This document shows positions 35,195-48,500 of a stretch of DNA of 64,000 bases, piece after piece. The notes under the pieces were generated by a model. That model was given only the letters and a program-made list of their open reading frames with translations, did no database searches and was not told the DNA's origin. Every line of letters begins with the position of its first letter. Position 1 is the stretch's first letter. This stretch comes from Pelodera strongyloides (taxonomy: Eukaryota > Nematoda > Chromadorea > Rhabditida > Rhabditidae): contig JAANDG010000259.1 of the NCBI GenBank assembly GCA_036852015.1, forward strand, positions 62,001 through 126,000, read 5' to 3'. Made by a program: the position numbers and the translations under genes.

Positions 35195-35930
35195 AGCCAT
35201 GCCACCTCTGTCTCTCTGTCTCTCTCTCTCTTTCTCTTTCTCTGTCTCTCTCTCTTTCTCTCTCTCTGTCTCTCTCTCTGTCTCTTTCTCTCTTTCTCTC
35301 TCTCTCTCTCTGTCTCTCTCTCTCTCTCCCTCTTATCATCCGGCTTTCTCTGACCCATACGCACTCTCATTCTATATAATCTCCACGAAAATTTTAACTC
35401 TCGTTCATCATCTCCCTTATTACAACCCCAACACATTAAGCTACCCCAACCTATATCGCTCTACATCGCCTACTCGCGCATTTTCTCGCTAGCTCAGCAT
35501 GCCGTCATTTTCCCACCAGCTCCGCTCTCTCGCTCTCGCTTTCGCTCTCGCCATCTCTCGCTCCCTCTCTCTCTCTCTCTCTGTCCCAACTGTCTACCAA
35601 ACATCTTATTGTCATGCTCCCCTACTCTTTCTCCCTTCCTACTTACTCTCTACCATTCTTATACCTCTCACCTTTCTCAACCTTTCTCATCTAACTCTTT
35701 CTCGCACTCTCTTCACTCTAACTCTCCCTACATATTTCTACCTTTTACCCTTCCTCCCCTCGCTCTCTCTTCTTTCCGTCTCTCCCTCTCTCTGCCTCTA
35801 CCTTTCTCTCGCTCCCACACCTCCATCTCTCTGTCCCTCCCTCTCTCCCTCTCTCCCTGTCTTCCACTCTCCTTCCTTCGCTCTCTCATTCGCTCCCTCG
35901 CTCCCTCTCTCGCTGTCTTCGTTGGATAGG
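35195..35930 (+). repeat. CT-rich low-complexity tract
   Basis: Imperfect (CT)n, CTCTCT/GTCTCT and TCCCTC runs span over 700 bp. Translated frames (poly Ser-Leu on one strand, Arg-Glu on the other) are artefacts of the composition. Confidence 0.9.
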
Positions 35931-35944
35931 AAGAAAAATTAATT

Positions 35945-36950
35945 AATTTTGTTGAACACATGGGCCATTGTTTTGTACGTCTTAAGTATAATTTATCTGC
36001 AAAAGAGTCGATCAAGTGCTACCTATCACACTATTTCTACAGTAGGAGATGGGAGGTGGACGGTCCTCACAAACCCACACCCACCCAGGACATTGGTTCG
36101 GGAGCACCCAAGCCTGGTGACTCCCCTTCCCAACTACGCAGGGGATGTTCTGCTACCTCAGAGTGCAATGCCGGGAAATGGCCCACGTTTCGATTCACCA
36201 GTGCCAACCTCAGCGACACTGGTTGCCAACCGAGAGAGGTTGACCACCAGACCGTACCGCTTGATACCATCAGACGGGCTCTGCTTTTGGTTTCAATACG
36301 CAAGGCAAAACCCAAGACCGCCTTCTAGTACTCTGCATACCCACCTCAGTTCCTAACACACCGTCGGCTGGGAATGGTCCAGGAAAAGCATTACTCATGC
36401 AGTCCCCGGTGGGTGTCAACAGCCACACGCATCTCAGAACCCGATCTAACGGATGGTATGTAAATAGTACCTCCGAACCGGGCGCCTCCCTTCGGCATAA
36501 CTTCTGACCACGCATGCGCGAAACTGAGCTGGGTATGCAGTGTACTAGAAGAGCGGCTTGGGTTTTGCCAAGCATATTGAAACCAAAAACAGAGACCGGC
36601 TGATGGTACCAAGCAGTACAGTCTGGCAGTCAACCGCTCTCGGCGGGCAACCAGTGTCACCGAGATTGGCACCAGTGAACCGAAACGAGGACCATTTCCT
36701 GACATTGCACTCGGAGATAGCGGAACATTCCCAACGTCGAAAGAAAGGGGAGTCACCAGGCTTGGGTGCTCCTGAACCATTGCCTTGGGCGGGCGTGGAT
36801 GTGTGAGGAATGTCCATCTTTGTTACCCTACTGTAGTGGATAGTACGGTAGGTAGAAATTGAGCGAATCGGTTGTAGGTGAACTATATTGAAGGCGGCCA
36901 AGAACACCGACGATGTAGACTGATTCAGAAGTTGGTAGAATTTTTCTTCC
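35945..36950. repeat. One-kilobase foldback with GC-balanced arms
   Basis: Arms of about 300-400 bp (about 35950-36345 and about 36530-36950) are inverted copies, about 80-85% alike by eye. Examples are GGTGACTCCCC / GGGGAGTCACC and GGCAAAACCCAAG / CTTGGGTTTTGCC. Both arms keep the same open frame, including SGAPKPGDSP and FRFTSANLSDTGC. A loop of about 180 bp separates them. It lies between two CT-rich tracts. A repeated element is likely. Confidence 0.7.
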
Positions 36951-36989
36951 TTTCCACACCACATGACATAAATCTCCTTACAATTCCAT

Positions 36990-37640
36990 TATCTCCATTA
37001 TTTCCTCCCACTCTATCTCTTCCCGTCTCTCCCAAACCCTTACTATCTCTCTGTATTTCCCGCTCTTTAGTCCCTCCGTTACACCTCGATATCCTCTTCC
37101 TCGTATCCCATGTTTATGTATGTCTCGGACACTCTATATACATTCCTCTCTTTTCCCTCTCTCACTTTCTACACGCAGAGTACTTATCTTTGTATACCTC
37201 CCTCTTCCTCTGCTTCGCTATCTTCTATCTCTCTTTCCATGTTTTATCGCTATCAAGACAAAACCTCCTCTGCTTTACCGTTAAAATCTCCTTCCTTACC
37301 CCTCACCCCTCACCCTCCCACCGTTACTCTCTTCCCCTCTCTCACTCTCTCTCCCCTCTCTCACTCTCCCTCCCTCTCTATATCTCTTCTCCTCCACTCT
37401 CTATGTCTATCTGTCTCCCTTTACCCCTCGCTCCCCTCTCTTCCCCTTGCTCCCCTCTTCTCTATATCTATCTGTCTCCCTTTACCCCTCGCTCCCCTCT
37501 CTGCTCCTTCTCCCCTCTCTCCCCTTCTCTTTCCCTCTCTCGCTGCCTCCTTCTTCTCCGTCTCTCCCTTCTCTCTCTATCCTTTCTCTCTCTCCCCTCT
37601 CCCCTCCCCCTCTCTCTCCCCCTAGCTTTCACTTTTTTTA
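36990..37640 (+). repeat. Second CT-rich low-complexity tract
   Basis: Same character as 35195-35930 and the same strand bias, so it is not the inverted partner of that tract. A local direct repeat around CTATATCTATCTGTCTCCCT is seen near 37380-37490. Confidence 0.88.
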
Positions 37641-37775
37641 AAACTAATTTCAGGTTCTACAGTCCTTCCCTAGCCAATATTAAAAACATCATTTCAGTCG
37701 TAAACGTCTTGATCCCATGTAGTAGGCAGCTTCGGTAGATCATCAGCAATACGGGAAAACATCCAATTCAATTCA

Positions 37776-37912
37776 TGATGCCATATTCACCATTCAATTC
37801 CATAGGGGAAATTCCCCGTATTTTTCTCTGCGTCTCTCACATTAGAATGCTATTTCCTGTCCCCCAGGAAATACTTCCCCGAGAATCGGAGTGGTGAATA
37901 TGGCCTCTGTCG
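37776..37912. mobile_element. Foldback MITE
   Basis: GCCATATTCACCATTCAATTCC at the left is matched in inverse by GGAGTGGTGAATATGGCC at the right. The inner arms around GGGGAAATTCCCC and GGAAATACTTCCCC also fold. Confidence 0.65.
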
Positions 37913-37975
37913 ATGTTTTCACCGAAAAACTCCCCAATTGGACTTGTTAATCTCTAACAGTAAAATTCAACCTAC

Positions 37976-38408
37976 TTCGATCCTGTTGTTCTCCTCAATG
38001 AAGTCAAGGGCCTTGTCCTCTCCACACATCCCAGCAGCAGAGACATCAACATTAACAGGACAGCACATCGAGTTTTTGAAGAAGCAAGATCAGCTGCAGT
38101 CTGATATCTGAAAAAAGTTTGTTGTGATTGACTGAAGCATGAGATAAAGCATATTCATGAAATCAGAGAAAATCAAATGATTTTATTCGCTATTGAGTTG
38201 AAAGTCAATAATAATTGGCAACTCATTAGCGTCAAGAAAATTAACAAGTACCGTTTTGTCAGAAAGATTGCTAGAATGAAAATGGTAAACTGTTGTATAA
38301 GTATTAGTAACTTACCATGGATAAAGTTGAACTTGTGTTGTATAATCGCATTATGTTCGCTATGCTGAGCACTCCCACGCGATAAAACATAGGACGTTCG
38401 AGTTATAC
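37976..38408 (-). CDS. Candidate two-exon fragment of an unrecognised minus-strand gene
   Basis: Exon 38316-38408 has an excellent acceptor (TTTATATTTTAG) and donor (CATG|GTAAGT). It is open in only one frame (ITRTSYVLSRGSAQHSEHN). It ends in phase 1 and joins the acceptor CTTTTTTCAG before 38107. The continued frame stops at TAA after DVLSC near 38050. The downstream exon also ends at a good donor (GAA|GTAGGT at 37976), and a different frame runs through it from the acceptor. In addition, an ATG-started frame MCCPVNVDVSAAGMCGEDK and its antisense both look protein-like. Strand and frame therefore remain unsettled, and no family is recognised. Confidence 0.3.
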
Positions 38409-39159
38409 CTAAAATATAAACACTAACTTGTAAGGCAAAACAATTAAATACAAATAAATAAACGATTATCACAGTTCAAACAAACAATGAGAACACATCA
38501 TAGGTATATGTATGCACACGGTCGTACAGTACAGTTGCTACCTAACTTACATATTACATAATCACATACACAAAGAAATGAAAACTCATTTAAATCATAT
38601 TAAGACAATAAAGAAGTATAAGTATACGTGTCTATCAAAAAAAACACTGACTAAAAATAGTTATACTATTAACTATTTGCATGCGAATTCTCATATGTTA
38701 ATTTGTAGTCTAATGTTCGCATGCTAAAATTGTGGGCGGGTCTTAGTGGAGTAGTGAGCGCTGAGGTGGCAGAGGGGCTAGAGAAAGGCCAGAGAAAGGC
38801 AACTATGTCTGTGTCTAATTAGATTTAGATTACGATTTGTAAAGAGCTGTGAAATAGTGGAGAAGTATTGTGGAATAAAAAAAGAAAATATAAAAAGTAA
38901 AGAAACTTACCCAATTATTTGTATAAAGTACTACATCTAAGGCAGAATGGAGAAACTCTACATTGTAAATAGACAGTGCAATCAATGCAAAAGAGCAACC
39001 CTGTCAAGGACAATTACCTCATTCGGTTACTTATATAAAGGTTTATTCGGTTGGATTTCGAATATTTGAACAAAACTTCCTCTCGAGTTCATATTGTTAG
39101 TCTGTCTTCGGGATTCCTTATGTTCATATACACATGGTTCCCGAACAATGCGCCTGTTT

Positions 39160-39190
39160 GTATAATAATAATATAATAATAATTTATTAC
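39160..39190 (+). repeat. Short (AATAAT)n repeat
   Basis: ATAATAATAATATAATAATAATTTATT sits beside the candidate basic-protein exon. It has no other features. Confidence 0.8.
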
Positions 39191-39310
39191 GCACACATAA
39201 AATTCATGAGAAAAATATATGCAACGTACAGTTTTGTCGAGTAAAGCAACAGTCACAGTAGCACAAATACAAAAATAAAGAATAAATAAAGTGACACATT
39301 ATACAGAAAT

Positions 39311-39597
39311 CTATGAAGCTAAGTGCGGAGTTTCCTCAATCATAATAGAAGTTCTATGTACAAATGAATGCCTACGAACCATTTTAGTTGCTCTGGGAAT
39401 AACGATCCTACTCCTGCCCCTACGGGAAGAGTAAGCAAAGGGTCTGAACTTGAACATTCTCTGCAAGCTCGCACCACATTTCCCAGCTAAAATTTTTCGT
39501 AGCATTTTCGCATCTGCTCTTTTTCTACGATTCACAAGTAAATCTAATTTCAAAGCGTCATTTCTTACACTGGGAGGAGTTTGTGTTATTTTTGCGC
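39311..39597 (-). CDS. Candidate 3'-terminal exon of a basic protein
   Basis: After an acceptor-like CATTTAACAG, a frame entered in phase 1 stays open for 95 codons to TAG at 39311. The product is rich in Arg and Lys (VNRRKRADAKMLRKILAGK .. SSRRGRSRIVIPRATKMVRR). Codon use looks more protein-like than the AT-rich surroundings. No upstream exon was found, and the next 1.2 kb on that side is a dispersed repeat. It resembles no family I know. It could be the end of a gene, a pseudogene or chance. Confidence 0.33.
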
Positions 39598-39847
39598 CTG
39601 TTAAATGCTTTAAAGTTTTTTGGGTTATACGTTATACAGCTATACTTCACGCCACATCATCGGTTTCGTTGACTATTAGAATTGCATTGACCACAAACCC
39701 CACAAATCGCACAATGTGTTGTGATTATTATTGGTCAGTATTCCGAATAATACGGAAATCCATGTCTTTACTCATGTGGTAGATCAGTCATTTGTATTAA
39801 ACACATGCAATCGAAAATACATACTTTTTTTTACATGTAACTCCTTA

Positions 39848-41070
<1,223 letters not shown>

Positions 41071-41143
41071 ATCTAACAACAAATTCAATTAAACTTCTCA
41101 AATTAAATATTCAGAATAGTGCTTGCTGTCTTTTATCCGTCTA

Positions 41144-41178
<35 letters not shown>

Positions 41179-42312
41179 GATTTTTTTCCTTAAAAATATT
41201 ATTTTTAAACTGGTTTTTTTTCTAAAAGGTCGAAATTTACATATAAATTTTGAAATGAGATCATTTTTCGTACACTATTCACTTTTTTTTCGACTTTAGG
41301 CACTTAAAAAAGAGCTTTGCCATTTGCCTCCTTTCCCTTCCCTATTGGTGTGTTATTGATGACCCCAAAGGGCCTAGCTCTATCCTAAGGCTTGGGCCTA
41401 AAAAGGGCCTTAGTGTTTTTTGGTTTTTTAATGAAAACTGGAGCAGCTACCTACTCTTACTTTAACCAATGGATTAGAAATTTTTATTTTAGATGACTTA
41501 CATAGACAGTCTTGTATAAAATAAAGCACAATCATGTATAAAATACCTAGGTTATACTAATTTATCTATAATAAGTTTTCTGTTCTGGTAGCTAGATATC
41601 TAATCTAATCCCTAAATAACTAAGCTCTAAGATCCAATAATTATGCACATAAATCAAATTATTTACACTGCACTGCTTTTCTTGCGCGAGTGTGAAAAAT
41701 AAGAAATTAAATTAGCAAGCGTCCATGACCGTGTGCTGCATGATGTGATGCAATAAACATTTTTTTTCCTATTTCCTGCACAACTGCTCAAATTCAAAAA
41801 AAAATGTTTACTTCACAATCTAACTGCACATTTACTATAAATCATAGAATACATATAATATAAATAACATACTATGTATTTATGTATTTGGTAATTGATG
41901 TATTTTGTAACATCAATATAATATGTGGTGATCTCATGATTATTCTCTTCTAAAATAATAATTTTGCTAGAAATCTTGATTTCTGATGTAAGGTGACATA
42001 TCCCTCACTACAACAATATAATCTTTTATGTTACAAAAAAACGAACGGAGATGATTCTAGAAACATCATTTATAAGCCTTCCTTGCTTATCCTTCACTTA
42101 CACATTGATCACACATACTTTCAATTTTTATTTGCTTATTTATAAAAGGCAGTTTTCCATAATGTTATGGTTATGGTTTCCAACTGACTGACTTTCAATG
42201 CTCTATTTTGTTTAACAATTTTAGTCGTTTTTTATTATAATTACACCGATAAAAGGTATTTTTACCAATAATGGTGTCAGAATGCTTTTTACTTTATTAT
42301 TGTTTTAAAATA
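41071..42312. other. AT-rich 5' flank of the MCTP gene
   Basis: A (CT)n run lies at about 41150-41176. The rest is AT-rich DNA without an exon chain, RNA gene or recognised repeat. It probably holds the MCTP promoter, but no specific element stands out. Confidence 0.4.
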
Positions 42313-42481
42313 TTAAAGCGATATAAGTGTCGGTTTTTGAAGGTATATTTGACTACTGCATTCCCATACATTGAACGCAAATGAATATAATTTGACTAAA
42401 AACGCGCAGTTTCGTGCAGCCACTACAAGGGAATATTGCGTCCAACATACGTATCAAAGACCGGATGTTATAATGCTTTAA
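42313..42481. mobile_element. MITE, TTAAAGCGATATAAG type, directly upstream of MCTP
   Basis: The left end is TTAAAGCGATATAAGTGTCGG. The right end is GACCGGATGTTATAATGCTTTAA, a looser inverse match, bounded by TTAA. It ends 29 bp before the MCTP trans-splice acceptor. Confidence 0.65.
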
Positions 42482-42497
42482 ATATACCAAGTGTATT

Positions 42498-42511
42498 TTA
42501 TCTTTCTTTAG
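42498..42511 (+). promoter_or_regulatory. Probable trans-splice acceptor of MCTP
   Basis: TTTATCTTTCTTTAG ends 8 bp before the ATG at 42520. It is a good nematode 3' splice site without an upstream coding partner. Confidence 0.45.
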
Positions 42512-42519
42512 TTTATAAT

Positions 42520-45500
42520 ATGTCTTCGCAGTCGCCCGGACCTTGTTGTTCGTCTAATACAAGACGTCGCTCAATGGGGTGTAGTCCACAATTTTGGAGG
42601 AAACGATACGGTTAGCTGCTTCCTATCGCTTTAAACATAAAATCAAAATTTATTTCATGTTACAACATGAACAAAATGGCAAACAAACTAGCAGTTGTAT
42701 GCAAAGAAATGTTTGAAAAATTGCCTCCTTCTTAAAAAAATCTCTCCTGCAGAGCAAAAGTGTAACTTGTTTTGAAAAAGAACTGATCTTATTGTTATAT
42801 TAGTTGTGTACGTTTTTAGGTCTTAGTTATCATAATAATTATGCAATTAAATGACAAGTTATTTCTATTTCACAACTCACATACAAAATGCAAAATCTTC
42901 CCATAAAATAGATCGAAATAAAATAAAAACATCCAGTTTCCCGTGTATTCACTGAATGATTCATTGCCTACATACGTCGTGTGGGATATTCACTTTCTGG
43001 AAATTCTTTTATTTTTAAATTTATTTCCATTTGTACTTTGTACTTTCTTGCCCAATGCGTTTTAGCATACTGTAGTCGAAAGGCACGTATATGTGTAAAT
43101 GATTAGAATAAGAATAAACACGAAACTATAAATTTAAGAATATATGTATTATAAAAAAGAAAATAGATAGGCGTTTTTAGAAAAGGCTTGACCCTTTAAT
43201 GGACCTAAATTACCGAATTAATTTTTTTGCGTTCGCCAAGTAATTGAATTTTAGACGAACGACAAACACATGATGACTCTTCCTATGAATTAAGTAAATT
43301 TACCGAGCCACCACATGGACCTACAATTGGAGAATACTGCGAAGAAGCCACCTCGTCATCAGGTTAGTTCTTCCAAGCCCAAGGGTGGTGTAGTGGGTAG
43401 CACACTTGAATGCCGCAAAGACGGTTGCGAGTTCGAACCAGGATAGTGGTCATATTTTTGCAATCCGTTTCGTCGGGTATCTAAATTGAATTTTATCATT
43501 TGCGGTACTTTTACAAAAAAAAAAGAAGAATAAATGACGCAATAGTCTTATGCAGATTATAATCGGCGGTCATTTTTTTTTTGCCTTGAAAACAAAATAA
43601 ACTTATTTCGCGTTTTGTCGGATCAAACTATACAGCGCCCGGGAAAGAATTATGAAATTATTGTTGGCCTATTATTCAAAAATAATGAATTACTTGCACA
43701 TTCTTTACCAGATCGAAATTTGATAAAAAAATAGAAGCACATTAGAAATTAATAACACTTCAAAAACAAAAACTAATTTCGTTGAGAGTTCTTGCATGAG
43801 AATGGTGTCAATTTCGATTTTCGAAATCAATTATAATACCGGCCGGTTTTTTGAAACGCAACGCGGTCAACTGAATTCTTAGGAATTTCTGCTAAAATGC
43901 TCGAATTTAGTTCGATTTTTATTCTAATTTATGTTCATTTGCATAAGCTGCATAACAGTACTGGTGTACTGGATGCGTTTCAAAAACCGGCCGTTATTTC
44001 GTTTTAAATTCCAGCTTCTGAATTGACAATGTCACCGCGTTCGAAGGCAAAACGACTATGGAAGCCCATTTCACCATTTGTATCACCTTTTCAGTGAGTT
44101 TTTTCTTTGAAAAACTACTTTTCGCTGTTTCACCAATTATTTATCTCTGGGTCACCTATCTTATACATTCTATGTCAGAAGTTAAAGGGATCGGCTCACC
44201 TTAAATTTTGTCTGTTTTTTTTGTTTCTTTATTTTCTATAAGGGGTAATAAAAATTTAGAATACAAAAAGTAGTGTTCTATTTCAATACTCACGGAGATA
44301 TTAGGTGATAAAGTGGTGGATTGATCGGTCCAAAATGGCAAAGGGTAATTGCCTCTATACAAACAAGGCAGGACAATTACCATTTTTGCATTCCGGGATG
44401 ATCAATCCACCACTTTATCACCTAATATCTCCGTGAGTATTGAAATAGAACACTGCTTTTGTATTCCAAATTTTTATTATCCCTTATAGAAAATAAAGAA
44501 ACAAAAAAAAAACAGACACAATTTAAGGTGAACCGATCCCTTTAAGTATCTTGATTTAGATTATGGCTAATTATCGCGCAGTTACTTACTGTTAGGAAAT
44601 TAACAAACCCTACGATGCATGGTTTTTTTTATAATTAGAGAAAAATACATGCTTCAAGGGCAAAAAAAAACATTGATATTTTCTGTAAAAAGCTTCTTTT
44701 GTCTTGCAATAATAGATCATTGGTCATGCAACCCACTAATTAAATATTCTCCTTGGTGACATACTTTTCTATATAAACTTTATCACACATCGCTTGTCCG
44801 CAATATTAATCTATGTTTTGGCGCTGCATATGTTATCCTAAAAGAGCGCAGTAAGTCCTCTTATATCTTTTTTTTTTCTTTTCATACCGATTTTGTATAT
44901 TATATTTAAAGCCTCATAACAGCTGGTTTTGGAACGTATACAAGACACTGTATTCCAATGCATTGTATTCCAATTACAGCGCGACAGTTGCGTGATCTTA
45001 CATTAATCTGCATACTACATATGATAATGCGGTTGTCCAAAGGTCCAAGATTCGTTTCGCAAACCAGCCGCTATATCGCTTTGCTCTCAGCCTCCACTGT
45101 GACCATAACCATTGGCTAATGGCTGCATGCTTGATTTAATTTTCAGATTTAATACGAGTGGGAAGTTTTTCATTTGTTGGTGTATTTAGTGCATGTATTT
45201 TAGCTCCAGCCATCGAAAATTAAAAGATGTCCCTGCAGAGGAGAGGCCAGTGAAGGTAGAGAAAGTGAGAGTGCAGGCGAATGTCGGAGAGGAGCAGACG
45301 AAAAATGTGAATACTGAGGTAATTAGTTTATGTATCTACTAATTATCTACTATCTACTATACCGATGTAATATCTTTATACTGATTTATGAAATTCGTAA
45401 TTTTAATAATATTCTACTTTTTAATAATATTTCTTTTGCGCCATTTACTCAAGGTTTGTTGTTTTGAGCGCGCGTGATGAAATTTGCATAATCCGTTTGA

Positions 45501-48500
45501 TTTTGAAATAGTAAACCTTTCGGAAAAAAAACAGAAAATTACACACATGTTTTAAATTCATACCGTATCACTCTACAGGTTGTTTCTAGTCATTCATTTA
45601 ATTTAAACATCAACTCTTGAAAAACCGTGTAACGGAATTCCATTGTTTATATGTATACACTAACCATACGCAGAGCTTACTTCTGTGTACTTCAGTTCTC
45701 TAAATGATTTATTTATATACAGTATATTGTACATGCAATGCCCACGTTTCCTAATTAGAATAAATCGAGAAAGAAAATATCAAACAAAACATCTGCTTTT
45801 TTATACATACAGCTGCATTTTATGATTAAACTTGGCGGACCGCCTATTCAGAAAAGTATTCCCTTCAAGTTTTTTTCTTATTTTCTTTTATATTTCTTAT
45901 TTTGTTTGTCCTGAATTACGAAATCCTTGTGTATGGTCAAATGCAAACTTTCTGTTTGACTTGAAAATAAATAGTAACTGGTAATTGGCTCCCTAATTTT
46001 GTAACGCTTTAAAGGATCGCAGTCACTACAAATTCGTATTTTTTATTCTCCTTTCATTAAATATTCAAATATGTGAAGAAAACTACGATTCCAGCACCAA
46101 AGTACGGCAAAACGAACTCAGGGAGAGAAATCCCTGTGTATGAGGTTTTACTAGTATTCAGTATACCGTAGTTTATAATTGCCCGTACAGAGTTTCATAA
46201 TAAATACCCTGCAGTGATAAACCACGCGCCAGGTGTAACACTGCAGGCTGTTCACTCTCCAAGTACCCCTGGCAATTGCATATATGCACCGGCGACGGTC
46301 ATTTACCAAAACCCATTTTCATTGATTTCTCTCCCTGAGTTCGCTTTTATGTGGCTTTTTACTGGCAGCATATTGTTTTATAAATCTTCTTGCATCTAAT
46401 AAAAATCGAATAAAAAAGTTGAATTTGAAGTGACTGCCTTCCTTTAAAACATAGAAACTACTTGGTACCTGCTAATTAGCTATTAGCTAATTATGGTTTT
46501 ACGGGTTTTTTAGTCCCGGACCTAGGATTAGGTGTATAATTTTTAACTGTGAATAATCGTTCTACATAAACTTGTGCACTTATCACAACTGTTTGGATTC
46601 TTCATTTAATGACTCTGCTCTGCGTATCTACTCACTAATTACAACTCTGCTTATAATAGTAACAGACGGCTATCGCCGCGTTAGGCGACTTTCAAAGTCT
46701 AAAATGCAGCAACATCAGTTAGCACACTTAAGTCAACTTATGTGAAACGTTTGCAACGTATCTTAAAAAATCATGAAATAAGATTCGAATTTCGCTTGCT
46801 CAAGACGGGGCTTCGGCTCTCGACTTTTATAGCCTTTGGATATTCAAATTTTTGTTGCGTTCACACGCGGCTTCAAACAAAAAAGTAAACTCTTCTCTCT
46901 CCTTTATATAATAAGATTGCTAGTACAAGAACAGATGGAAACTAATAAACGAAGCCTACCTTCATACTATAAAAATGGGTAGAGATTAACCACTATATAA
47001 ATTACTACTCAATAAAAAGCATATATCAAATGACAAAACCGAAATAAGCCCCGCTTTCCGCATATATTTGTTCATTCATAGCGTGTGTCCCAGCATACGA
47101 CTGGAAAAGGGTCTTTTTATAGATTTATCGAATTTCAATCAACAGAAAGCACAGATAATAATAATAAAAAAAGGACTAAAATCCGCGGTGCCCGTGCATT
47201 TTAATGCCCATTGACACGCTTTACTTTAGTAACACATGGTTCTTTTATAAATACAAAATTTGGTAAGATTCACAGCTTTTTTTTAAACAATCTTCTCATA
47301 TTTTTCTCTGTTAGTAGTACACTATCCCTTATGATTTAGCCGTTTATGTAATGTTTCTTAATCACAATGCTTTATTTTTTTAAAGCGAAATACCGGCCGG
47401 TTTTTGAAACACATCGAGTCAGCATTCTTATGCACCTTTTGCGAATCAACATAAATTAGAATAAAAAAACGAGCTAAGTTCGAGCAACATTGCATTAATA
47501 CGCAAGAATTCAGCTGTCCACGATGCGTTTCAAAAACCGGTCGGTATTTCGCTTTAAACTATAAGTAAATCTAACTGACGTAATGTAGTTTGAAGTTTGT
47601 TGTCTGAATATTCCATTTGATGCAGTCTGACAATAGCGCTATTTTTATTACCGCTCAAGACTTGCTAATTAAAAATTCCAAAGTTGTTGCAATTTTTTGG
47701 TTGAAATTGTTATAATGAATTCACTGGTGAAATATTCCTTATGTAATGCAAAAATCAAAAGTAATCCCATTGTCTCCATGTAAATGTCTTCCAAATTCTA
47801 TAACATGTTCACTTGTTCATCATCAAAACGCAATTATACAGTACCCTACTATTCGATTGTTCCAGAGATGATTAGGAAATTTATGAAAAAGATTTCCACT
47901 GAAAAGGAGAATAATTCTGATGATGAGGTTTGTTATAAATATATCTGTCATTAATATGAATATTGTAATAATATATTAATATATTTACTAAGACTGTACT
48001 TACTGCCATGACTTACTTACTGCACACGTATTTCCTCCATATATGTATCAGCAAAACATCGATTTTCATCGGGTTTCGATCAATTTATCTATCAATCGAT
48101 TAAAAGAAAAATCGGTAATAAAAATATTGATAAGTATTAAAATGATCGCCGAGTAGACAGACAAACAAAACTACTCAATTTTGCAAGTAGCTGCAAGCAC
48201 AGGCAAAATCGCGCACAATACGCGCCGGAGCCGCGCGCATGTGAAAAGAGGGATATCAATTGTTGGAGTATCCTTTGGGTGTTAACCCTGTAGTTTTGAA
48301 GACTACTATTATAGGGATCTGCTACACACATCACCGACTATTCACTACATTTTGTGACATTTTTGGTGAAAATTCGCTTGAAAGAAGGAACGGGACTCGC
48401 TATAAGGGATGCATCTGGTGGGTCTACTTTTATGGAGAGATGCATCTTAATTTATGTCTTCAGTTATGTTTACTTTATTGTTTATTTTATGTATATGTCT

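Noticed and set aside
35199..35942. Long Ser/Leu-rich ORFs
   Set aside because: They are translations of CT-rich low-complexity DNA; all frames are similarly open.
36878..37738. 286-codon ORF
   Set aside because: Same CT-rich composition artefact, with no domain and no splice context.
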